This document shows, one piece after another, positions 7,419 to 13,383 of a DNA stretch of 15,272 nt. A program made the translations under genes and the position numbers. The notes under the pieces are model-generated. The model did no database searches. It saw only the letters and a list, made by a program, of their open reading frames with translations, and had not been told where the DNA came from. The stretch's first letter is position 1. The number at the start of each line of letters is the position of its first letter. This DNA comes from CAZBZG01 sp964496245 (lineage in GTDB: Bacteria > Planctomycetota > SZUA-567): positions 1 to 15,272 of the forward strand of contig CAZBZG010000095.1 in the NCBI GenBank assembly GCA_964496245.1, read 5' to 3'.

Positions 7419-10400
7419 TCAGGGCTCTGCGACAGCGCCTGTGGCGGAAGCCCCCTCGAAACGGACCATGCGCACCCCGTACCCCTTCATCGGTACGGAC
7501 AAATCGTGGTCCTCCGCGGACAGCGGGAGCTTCTCGTCCGACTCCGCGTCCGCGGCGGCGGTGGGCGGCTCGATCCCGAGCCGCTTGAAATCGAAGCGAC
7601 AAGCCACCTGCCGGGGGTCTGCGTTCCAGGTGACGAAGAGAACAAGCACCTTGTTCTCCCGCTGCAGCAGTAGCCACTTGCATGCCGGGTCATCGACCTG
7701 CAGGGGCGGGTCCTCCTGCCAGTAGTTGTAGACCTTGCAGTCCGGCCTCCCGTAACCGAAATCATCCAGGGGGCGGGGCATGTCTCGCGTGGTGATGCCC
7801 GGCCCTCGGATCTCATGCACGTACATCCCGTACAGATGGGTCCGGAACGCCTCGGTCTTCAGAATCTCCCGTCTGGTCTTGGCATTGATCTTGCCCGGCG
7901 TGGACATGGCGTGGGGGATGTTGCCGGTCTGCAGCCCGATCGTCTGGGCTCGTAGCATGTCGGGCTCGAATTTCGCCTGGAAGGGCTTCTTGTGCCACTT
8001 CCACTCCAGGTCCAGGTTGTACTGGTTCCAGACCATGTAGGGCAGGATGTGGCTGTTGGTCATGTGAATCATCATGGCCTGGGGCAACTCCGGGTTCTTC
8101 AGCTCCTGGTGGAGGACCCAGATCCGCCGCAAGTATTTCCGCCGGGCCCAGATCCGCGCGGACGGGTAGAGCAGGCCGTCGTCGCGGTAGTACCCGCTGG
8201 TCACCGGGTCGTCGCACATGTAGGGGAAACTGTTGTCGAAATAGAGGCCGTTGCTGCGCTTGAGCCATTGGGCGCCCATCCAGCAGGCGAAGTCGCGATA
8301 ACTGGGAACGATCGACTTGGTGGGGATCGACCAGCGGAACTGCCCTTTTGACGTCGGGCCGTTTTGGGTCAGCCAGGTGCGTTGCAGCCACTTCTCCTCA
8401 GGGAAACAGTGGCTCCATTCGGCGGCAAAGGTCTCATGCTCCTCATGAAAGCGGCAGGTGCTGTTGAATTCCTCGAAGTACCGGGTCATGTGCGCCCGGT
8501 CCCCTTTTTCGCCCAACCGTGACGCAAAACGGACCGTGCCTTCCAACAGCTTGCGGTACGAGTCGCGCAGGGACGGTTCCATCTTGTCGTGCAGGTGGTT
8601 CTTGGCCCACGATTCCACAAACGCGGCCCCGTCGATCGCCTTCCCCTGGCGTGCCTCGTAGAAACGGTCGAATGGGGACCAGTCCTTGCCGCGGGGGTAC
8701 TTCGCGTTGAACGTACCGTCCGTCCCCATCACATGCCCCATGTCGAACTGACAGTACGGTCCATCGCGGCGGCCCTGGGCCCGCCAGTTCTCCGGCATGG
8801 GCTTGGCCGGACTGGCCATGAGGCCGAAGACGATGCGCCGGTCCTCTTGGATGCGGGTTTCGTTCTGCACGAAATGGATGCGCAAGGTGACCACCCCGTT
8901 CTGCCGGTGGATCGTCTGACAGGGGGACACGGATTCATCGTTCGCTATGCTTCGCGTGATTCGATTCATGTACCATTCCTGATGGTCACGGGAATACAAG
9001 TTCCAGCCGTGTTTCTGCCACGTCGGCAGCTGCAAGCGCCAATCGAGGACCCATCCCCGTTCGTCATCCGCGAACCAGCAGAGTCCCCGTTCGGCCCCAC
9101 CCAGCCAGATGTAAGGGGTGAAGAAACCGGGCCAACGCTGATTCAAGTTCCGGCTGGTCCATACCGTCCCCTTGCCGGCGGGCAGAGCGCCGGCGGGATT
9201 GCTCCGCAGCTGATTGACCTTGACCGCGTGAAAGAGGGGCACCCTCTCGGCGTCGAGGGGAATGTCCAGCCACATCCGTTCCAGCTTCTGCTGATCGGCC
9301 CCCGGCTTCAGGTCCATCTCCACGCGCATGCAGCCGTCGTACTCGGTCGTGCATCGCGTCTGCACCGTCACCGCCGGGTGCGTGGCCTTGCCCTCATACA
9401 CCACCTCCTGAGGGGTCTGACGGATCATCTCTCCGCTTCCCACGAGGACGGTGCCGTCATCGACTCTGAGCGTGATCGGTCCGGCCAGGATCTCCCGAAA
9501 AGCGGCTTCCGGCCCGTTCCCCCGCGCCTTGACCGAACGCCAGAATCCCAACCCGTCCTGCCGGTACCGGCGCATCACCACGCCGACTTCGTCGCCGTCC
9601 ACGCGGATCGCTTCGAAGGGGGGATGGATGGTGTCGGTCAGGCCCAGCCGGTTCCCCTCCCACTCGTATCGCTTGCGGACGATCTTGTCCGTAAGGGTGT
9701 TGCCGAAGGATTCCCCCGCAATCGTCACCTCGTGCACACCCTCCTGCACGGCGCCGACCGGAACCTCCACATAGCTGCAGGGAGGGTGCCATTCGAACGG
9801 CTGTTCCGCGAGGACCTCTTTCTGCTCGTTGCGGACCCGGAGCACGCCGGCCCTCGTCTCCTGGCGACCGTCCGTGCGCCAGGCATAGAAGGAGAAATAC
9901 GCGATGTTCACCCACCTTCCTTGCTTCCATTTCCGCGCCCATTTCTCCGGGTCGCCGCCCTGGTTGTACTCGATCCGGATGGGGCAGGTCGTTCCCTCTT
10001 CCAGTTTGACTTCACTGTGCGGACGCCATTTCTGTACGAAGTTCCGGCCTTCAGACGAATCGAGAACGACCTCCCCGCCGATCTGGACCCTTGTTCGGCC
10101 ACTGGCGTAGGCGTGGAAGGTCCATGCCCCGGCCTCGGGGACCGGACCGAAGGTCCCTTCCCAGACCACGGAGAAGGTCTCAGGGTACGCTTCCAGCTCT
10201 TTGGGCCCCCGCCATCCGCTCCCTTTCCGCATGCGCGCCTCGAAATCCGGCGTCTGCACGACCCGGCTCCCCAGTTCCTCCCCCTGCAGGTTGTTGCGGC
10301 TGTACATCGTCATCTTCAGCCCCCGGGTCCCGTCGGGGGCTGTCAACAGCTGCTCCTTCATCCGCAGCATCACCGTACGGTACGAGGGGTAATACGCGAC

Positions 10401-10499
10401 CTCGGCGTCCTGCCAGTTGGCGGCAAACGCGCTCGCCCCCAAGAACCACAGGAAGAAGCCGATCCGCACGCACCACTGCATCAGCCGCTTCTCGCGCAT
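7419..10499 (-). CDS. Secreted PA14 and glycosidase-like protein (DUF6067/GH123-like)
   Basis: The protein has 1026 residues. The start ATG at 10499 has a GGGGGAG-type ribosome binding site 3-4 nt upstream. Residues 1-26 form a signal peptide (positive start, hydrophobic VRIGFFLWFLGASAFA, likely cleavage after AFA). A PA14-like domain follows at about 30-215 (VVWEGTFGP, then a GGEVVLDSS turn). A beta-rich region runs to about 540, with ERGLCWFADDERGW, and a barrel-like region has LYFDN (Asp755), HMTNSHI and NLDLEW (Asp830, Glu832). The C-terminus (YGVRMVRFEG) matches the end of the protein at 3-4748 (YGVRLIRLE). The shared Asp and Glu are candidates for catalysis by analogy with GH123-like enzymes; this is inference. 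It lacks the two LamG domains of its larger paralogue. It lies 78 bp downstream of the prepilin-like gene on the same strand, so a common transcript is likely. Its GC content appears lower than that of the left-hand genes. Confidence 0.88.
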   Translation of the reverse strand: MREKRLMQWCVRIGFFLWFLGASAFAANWQDAEVAYYPSYRTVMLRMKEQLLTAPDGTRGLKMTMYSRNNLQGEELGSRVVQTPDFEARMRKGSGWRGPKELEAYPETFSVVWEGTFGPVPEAGAWTFHAYASGRTRVQIGGEVVLDSSEGRNFVQKWRPHSEVKLEEGTTCPIRIEYNQGGDPEKWARKWKQGRWVNIAYFSFYAWRTDGRQETRAGVLRVRNEQKEVLAEQPFEWHPPCSYVEVPVGAVQEGVHEVTIAGESFGNTLTDKIVRKRYEWEGNRLGLTDTIHPPFEAIRVDGDEVGVVMRRYRQDGLGFWRSVKARGNGPEAAFREILAGPITLRVDDGTVLVGSGEMIRQTPQEVVYEGKATHPAVTVQTRCTTEYDGCMRVEMDLKPGADQQKLERMWLDIPLDAERVPLFHAVKVNQLRSNPAGALPAGKGTVWTSRNLNQRWPGFFTPYIWLGGAERGLCWFADDERGWVLDWRLQLPTWQKHGWNLYSRDHQEWYMNRITRSIANDESVSPCQTIHRQNGVVTLRIHFVQNETRIQEDRRIVFGLMASPAKPMPENWRAQGRRDGPYCQFDMGHVMGTDGTFNAKYPRGKDWSPFDRFYEARQGKAIDGAAFVESWAKNHLHDKMEPSLRDSYRKLLEGTVRFASRLGEKGDRAHMTRYFEEFNSTCRFHEEHETFAAEWSHCFPEEKWLQRTWLTQNGPTSKGQFRWSIPTKSIVPSYRDFACWMGAQWLKRSNGLYFDNSFPYMCDDPVTSGYYRDDGLLYPSARIWARRKYLRRIWVLHQELKNPELPQAMMIHMTNSHILPYMVWNQYNLDLEWKWHKKPFQAKFEPDMLRAQTIGLQTGNIPHAMSTPGKINAKTRREILKTEAFRTHLYGMYVHEIRGPGITTRDMPRPLDDFGYGRPDCKVYNYWQEDPPLQVDDPACKWLLLQRENKVLVLFVTWNADPRQVACRFDFKRLGIEPPTAAADAESDEKLPLSAEDHDLSVPMKGYGVRMVRFEGASATGAVAEP

Positions 10500-10577
10500 T
10501 GTCTCCCCCTCTCGTCGGTCCGTTCGACAGGCCGTAGCAGCGCAGAACCACCTCTACCGTATCAACATGCCGAGCTC

Positions 10578-11426
10578 CTATTCCAGCATCTTGTAGGTGA
10601 TTTCAGGCGGATACCTCCAGAAAGCGCCGTTGATGCTGTAATTGGACAGGTACCATTCTTTGTGCCACCCGCCAGGAAGGGGGGCGAGCGAACTGGCGTA
10701 GTCCTCCAGGACGGTTCCGACCTGATAGGGCGGACCGAAAACCCCCCGTGCATCCTGATACCAGCGGACTGCGGTATCGAAGAAGAGGATGTTGAAGCCG
10801 GCCGGCCGCGCGCCGTCGTTCGCCAGATGGTTGGCGAACATATCGTGGTGCGTGGGGGCGATTTGATAGCAGTCGATCACCCAGGGATACTCCTGTTCAG
10901 CGCATTTGGAGATTCTGCCGGCTCCTCCATCTCCATAGGACTGAAACGCAAGCTTCGTATTGGCCGCATACTGGCAGTAGTTCTGGGTCGTGGCGGTTCG
11001 TTCGAACGCGTTTTTGATGTGCTCTGCTCCGTGCCGTTCGTTCCAGTCCCCGCGGATGTCGGCGGCGGAAGGACAGCAGAACGATTCCGGAAGGAGGCCA
11101 TAGGCTCCCATCCCGCTTTCGCTGTACCCGGCCAGAAGATGGCCGAGCGCATTGTACCCGGTGCTGTCGCCCGAGGTGTGGTATCGCCAGAGCATCGCCG
11201 GTTTGTTCCATGAGCTCGCCGGGTTCTTCCACGGCAGAGCGTCTCTGTAGTCGTCGGCGTACATCTGTGTCGCCAGGCCGATCTGTTTGAGGTTCCCCAT
11301 GCAGGCCGCGCGGCGGGCCGCTTCGAGCGCTCCCGCAAGCACCGGCAGGAGCAATCCCGCCAGGATGGAGATAATGGCGATCACCACCAGGAGTTCGACC
11401 AGCGTAAAACCATTGCGTCTGCTCAT
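10578..11426 (-). CDS. Prepilin-like N-methylation/cleavage-motif protein (DUF1559-like)
   Basis: The protein has 282 residues. The N-terminus is a textbook type IV pilin or pseudopilin signal: MSRRNG followed by FTLVELLVVIAIISIL, cleavage expected between Gly6 and Phe7, Glu at mature position 5, and a single membrane helix at about 7-30. LEAARRAACMGNLKQIGLATQMY then matches the conserved helix of Lentisphaerae/Planctomycetes DUF1559-type proteins. Near the C-terminus, PAGFNILFFDTAVRWYQ resembles the family's H-X9-DG region (usually NVLFADGHV), but His and the DG pair are not conserved. The start ATG at 11426 has GGAGG 10 nt upstream. Such proteins are very abundant in these phyla and often sit beside secreted hydrolases; a role in a surface or secretion apparatus is presumed but unproven. 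It is the first gene of the probable operon with the secreted glycosidase-like gene, and is divergent from the GntR-LacI regulator. Confidence 0.9.
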   Translation of the reverse strand: MSRRNGFTLVELLVVIAIISILAGLLLPVLAGALEAARRAACMGNLKQIGLATQMYADDYRDALPWKNPASSWNKPAMLWRYHTSGDSTGYNALGHLLAGYSESGMGAYGLLPESFCCPSAADIRGDWNERHGAEHIKNAFERTATTQNYCQYAANTKLAFQSYGDGGAGRISKCAEQEYPWVIDCYQIAPTHHDMFANHLANDGARPAGFNILFFDTAVRWYQDARGVFGPPYQVGTVLEDYASSLAPLPGGWHKEWYLSNYSINGAFWRYPPEITYKMLE

Positions 11427-11436
11427 GGCGTTCGCG

Positions 11437-11441
11437 CCTCC
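11437..11441 (-). promoter_or_regulatory. Ribosome binding site of the prepilin-like gene
   Basis: GGAGG on the minus strand, 10 nt before the ATG at 11426. The spacing is slightly long, but this is the only strong Shine-Dalgarno match, and the start is fixed independently by the pilin signal motif. Confidence 0.6.
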
Positions 11442-11504
11442 GGTTCAACAGGAAGAAGGTATCACGCTGCGTCCACGGCCGCAGGGACTGCCTGGGCAAC
11501 TGCT

Positions 11505-11564
11505 GCAGCACCGTGCCTTTGCGGATCGGCTCATCCGGAACCCGCCAGCCGGACCGGTGTCTGC
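11505..11564 (-). promoter_or_regulatory. Possible structured 5' leader of the prepilin-glycosidase operon
   Basis: On the minus strand GCAGACACCG (11564-11555) can pair with CGGTGCTGC (11513-11505), with one bulged A, giving 9 bp. Inside it either CGGCT/AGCCG (11551-11547 with 11531-11527) or TCCGG/CCGGA (11553-11549 with 11538-11534) can form. These two inner stems share bases and exclude each other. The structure lies about 80-140 nt before the start codon. I recognise no known riboswitch. Confidence 0.3.
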
Positions 11565-11613
11565 AAGGCTCGTCTCTGGTGAGGACGGTTGGCACCCCTG
11601 ATGCATATCTACC

Positions 11614-11641
11614 AGAATAGCACAACAAACCATAAAGGCAA
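11614..11641 (-). promoter_or_regulatory. Candidate minus-strand promoter (TTGCCT, 16 bp, TATTCT)
   Basis: Read on the minus strand, TTGCCT (11641-11636) is followed after 16 bp by TATTCT (11619-11614). It would place the transcript start near 11607 and give a leader of about 180 nt for the prepilin-like gene. It is a moderate match to sigma-70 consensus and competes with the extended -10 at 11700-11708. Confidence 0.35.
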
Positions 11642-11699
11642 GCGAAATACCCCCCGCAAGAGCGCGTTTTGGTCGCTGTCGCGAGACACCCCGTAAGGC

Positions 11700-11708
11700 A
11701 TTATATCA
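11700..11708 (-). promoter_or_regulatory. Extended -10 promoter element TGATATAAT for the minus-strand operon
   Basis: The minus strand reads TGATATAAT, a perfect TGn plus TATAAT extended -10. The hexamer 17 bp upstream (ATGGGA at 11728-11723) is a poor -35, which extended -10 promoters tolerate. It would start transcription near 11693 and give a leader of about 265 nt. It overlaps the AT-rich inverted repeat at 11701-11719. Confidence 0.45.
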
Positions 11709-11719
11709 CAAACATATAT
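11701..11719. promoter_or_regulatory. AT-rich inverted repeat, candidate operator
   Basis: TTATAT-CACAAAC-ATATAT: TATAT (11702-11706) and ATATA (11714-11718) are inverted around a 7-bp spacer. It is an AT island in GC-rich DNA, lies between the divergent operon and regulator, and overlaps the minus-strand extended -10. A repressor bound here would block that promoter; the adjacent GntR-LacI protein is the obvious candidate (inference). Confidence 0.35.
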
Positions 11720-11765
11720 GAATCCCATGCCGGGCGCTTTGCTCCAATACCGGACAGAAATCAGC

Positions 11766-11793
11766 TTGACAATGGCGCGGCAGACCCTAGTCT
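11766..11793 (+). promoter_or_regulatory. Promoter of the GntR-LacI regulator gene
   Basis: A perfect TTGACA -35 (11766-11771) is followed after 16 bp by TAGTCT (11788-11793) as a weak -10. The expected transcript start near 11800 lies 29 bp before the chosen GTG start at 11829. The small inverted repeat CTAT-N7-ATAG (11792-11806) overlaps the start point and could serve autoregulation. Confidence 0.45.
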
Positions 11794-11817
11794 ATGGTTT
11801 TGATAGCATAAAGGTGT

Positions 11818-11822
11818 GGGAG
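11818..11822 (+). promoter_or_regulatory. Ribosome binding site fixing the regulator start at GTG 11829
   Basis: GGGAG with a 6-nt spacer before GTG at 11829. The upstream in-frame ATGs at 11718, 11727 and 11772 lie before or inside the TTGACA promoter region and would add residues before the winged helix that look unlike the family, so the GTG is preferred. Confidence 0.55.
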
Positions 11823-11828
11823 CCGTCC

Positions 11829-12932
11829 GTGGCAATCAACCGGGTTGTGCGCGCCAGCATTCGGCAGTATGTGTATGACGTGCTGGCGCGGGAAATCAAG
11901 GAGCGGCTAGAGGCGGGCCGCAAGCTGCCGCCCAACCGCGAGTTGGCCACGCGCTTCAACACCAGCAGCTTCACCATTTCGCAGGCCTTGCGCGATCTGG
12001 CACGGGACGGGTATGTCGTCAGCCGCAATGGCGTGGGCACCTTCATCGCCAACACCCGGCCGCACCTGTCCATCGGCGACAGCATCGCCATCTGCATGTC
12101 CGGCCACGGGCACATCTACGGCGACCTGGCGCTGCTGATGTCCCGGCGCCTGCAGCAGGCGCGGTTCCTGCCGTTGCTGGTGGAGCTCAGCGCGAGCGAC
12201 GGCGCGCAGAATCTGGAGGAGGTCGCGCGCAGCGGCGTGAACACCTTCTTCGTCCACGGCAGCATCCACTTCGATCACGAGGTCCTGAACAAGCCCCTGC
12301 TGCGGGACCGGAATGTCATCGGCTTTCTGCGGTGGGAGGCGCCGCGTCGGTCGAACCAGCACCTGGTCCTGTCCGACCTGGAGGCTGGAGCGCGCGAGGT
12401 GGCCCACTGCCTCTGGGAGCGCGGCCGGCGCCGCCTGCTCATCTGCGCCAGCACCGAGCGTCACGTCAGAATGGGGCAGCTCGCGGGCGTGGACGAGCGA
12501 CCGCCACGCGACTGCCGCAATCCCTCCACGGTGGTGGCCGAAACCTGGCAGCAGCTGGGGGGCAGGTGGGACTTCTTCGAGGTCCCGCCTGCCAGCCACA
12601 AGCATCTGACCATGGACGAGCAGGCGTTGCTGGCGCGCTTCGACGATGCCCGGCAGCGCCCCACCGCCGTCTTCAGCGCGCAGGACAACCTAGTACACCA
12701 GGTGCAGGCGGTGCTGGGCCGGGAGCAGCCCGCAGTGCTGGAGACCGTCGACTTCTTCGGCTTCTACGACACGCCCTGGAGTCACGCCGGCCAGCCGCCC
12801 TTCAGCAGCGTCGACCTCGACCTGGACGAAGTCGCCCGCGAAGCCTGCAGCCTGATGGAGCGCCTGCGCGACGAGCCGCAACTGCCGCCGGTCACCCACC
12901 TGATCCCGCCCAAGCTGGCGCTGCGCTTCTGA
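11829..12932 (+). CDS. GntR-type helix-turn-helix regulator with LacI-type sensor domain
   Basis: The protein has 367 residues from GTG 11829. Residues about 8-75 are a GntR winged helix: RQYVYDVLAREIKERLEAG, KLPPNRELATRFNTS, then SFTISQALRDLARDGYVVSRNGVGTF with the family's typical wing. Residues about 82-360 resemble a LacI/GalR periplasmic-binding-protein-like sensor: SIAICMSG at the first strand, VNTFFVHG, VIGFLRW, SDLEAGAREVAHCLWERGRRRLLI, and a late PTAVFSAQDNLVHQV segment. GntR-HTH/LacI-sensor proteins usually respond to sugars. This one is divergent from the prepilin-glycosidase operon, with about 400 bp between the start codons, and converges on the glycosidase-like gene ending at 13384. 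Control of the divergent operon is inferred from position. An unmodified reading from 11718 would give 404 residues; I consider that N-terminal extension spurious. Confidence 0.88.
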   Translation: MAINRVVRASIRQYVYDVLAREIKERLEAGRKLPPNRELATRFNTSSFTISQALRDLARDGYVVSRNGVGTFIANTRPHLSIGDSIAICMSGHGHIYGDLALLMSRRLQQARFLPLLVELSASDGAQNLEEVARSGVNTFFVHGSIHFDHEVLNKPLLRDRNVIGFLRWEAPRRSNQHLVLSDLEAGAREVAHCLWERGRRRLLICASTERHVRMGQLAGVDERPPRDCRNPSTVVAETWQQLGGRWDFFEVPPASHKHLTMDEQALLARFDDARQRPTAVFSAQDNLVHQVQAVLGREQPAVLETVDFFGFYDTPWSHAGQPPFSSVDLDLDEVAREACSLMERLRDEPQLPPVTHLIPPKLALRF

Positions 12933-12967
12933 ACCGCGGACCTTGCGCGCGCCTTCACCTGAAGTGC

Positions 12968-13047
12968 GTGGCAGAGTCAGTGGCAGAGTCAGTGGCAGAG
13001 TCAGTGGCAGAGTCAGTGGCAGAGTAGTGGCAGAGTAGTGGCAGAGT
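12968..13047. repeat. Tandem repeat of GTGGCAGAGTCA, about 7 copies
   Basis: Four perfect 12-bp units (12968-13015) are followed by two 11-bp units lacking the C (13016-13037) and a 10-bp unit (13038-13047), then degenerate GCAGAGTGGCAG. Identical neighbouring units suggest recent expansion or slippage. The array starts 36 bp after the regulator stop and ends next to the inverted-repeat element. Confidence 0.92.
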
Positions 13048-13058
13048 GCAGAGTGGCA

Positions 13059-13294
13059 GGGTCGGACCACAACAACGCATTGTGAGTGCGTGGGTTGGGT
13101 CCCTCTCTGCGGCTAGATTCCCCTCTTGGCGCTCGCCTTTGAGGGTGAAGACATTACCGAAGCACTGGATGCGCAATAAGGCCGCCGCGCCTTGGGGTTG
13201 ATTTCCGAGCACCAAAACGGCCTGTAAGGGGTGCTACGAGCCCCAGAGAGCGGCCCAAGTTCCTTGAGGGCAGTCTGTTCGCGTGGTCCGACCC
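13059..13294. repeat. 236-bp element with perfect 12-bp terminal inverted repeats
   Basis: GGGTCGGACCAC (13059-13070) and its exact reverse complement GTGGTCCGACCC (13283-13294) bound 212 bp of interior sequence. It encodes no credible protein. Tandem repeats abut both outer ends. The compact, bounded form suggests a MITE-like or otherwise dispersed repeat, but no transposase and no clear target-site duplication are seen: the abutting bases belong to the two different arrays. Confidence 0.5.
13180..13255. other. Nested stem structure inside the inverted-repeat element
   Basis: Three stems nest in order: GGCCG/CGGCC (13180-13184 with 13251-13255), TTGGGG/CCCCAG (13192-13197 with 13241-13246, one wobble), and CG-AGCACC/GGTGCT-CG (13206-13213 with 13230-13238, one bulged A). 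The end loop is 16 nt. A smaller hairpin ACGCA/TGCGT sits at 13075-13091. This could be a structured RNA or a DNA hairpin used in mobility. Confidence 0.35.
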
Positions 13295-13339
13295 CTTCTC
13301 CACCCCTTCTCCCCTTCTCCGACCCTTCTCCCCCTCTCC
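13292..13339. repeat. Pyrimidine tandem repeat CCCTTCTCC, five copies
   Basis: CCCTTCTCC occurs at 13293-13301, 13304-13312, 13312-13320 and 13323-13331, and as CCCTCTCC at 13332-13339, separated by 0-2 extra bases. It abuts the right terminus of the 236-bp element, opposite the GTGGCAGAGTCA array on the left. Confidence 0.85.
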
Positions 13340-13383
13340 ATTCACTCGATGCCTCCCGTCTCAAAGACTGCTGCGATGGCCTC

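Larger units (their letters stand above)
12933..13383. other. Non-coding convergent spacer, 451 bp, filled by repeats
   Basis: It lies between the 3' ends of the regulator and the third glycosidase-like gene. Open frames here (for example the minus-strand frame reading LTLP repeatedly through the tandem repeat) have low-complexity content, overlap each other and lack a convincing start site, so I call no gene. It holds a 12-bp tandem array, a 236-bp inverted-repeat element and a pyrimidine tandem array. No T-tract terminator is visible for either converging gene. Confidence 0.75.

Noticed and set aside
8589..11213. Plus-strand open frame of 874 codons antisense to the secreted glycosidase and prepilin genes
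   Set aside because: It spans two clear minus-strand genes and their spacer, has no family features, and is explained by scarcity of stops in the opposite strand of GC-rich genes.
11445..11633. Small minus-strand gene upstream of the prepilin-like gene
   Set aside because: The 62-codon frame lies in the presumed leader, is rich in Ser/Arg/Pro, has no recognised domain, and overlaps other equally open frames.
12968..13047. CRISPR array
   Set aside because: The units are directly adjacent 10-12-bp repeats with no spacers, and no cas genes are seen.
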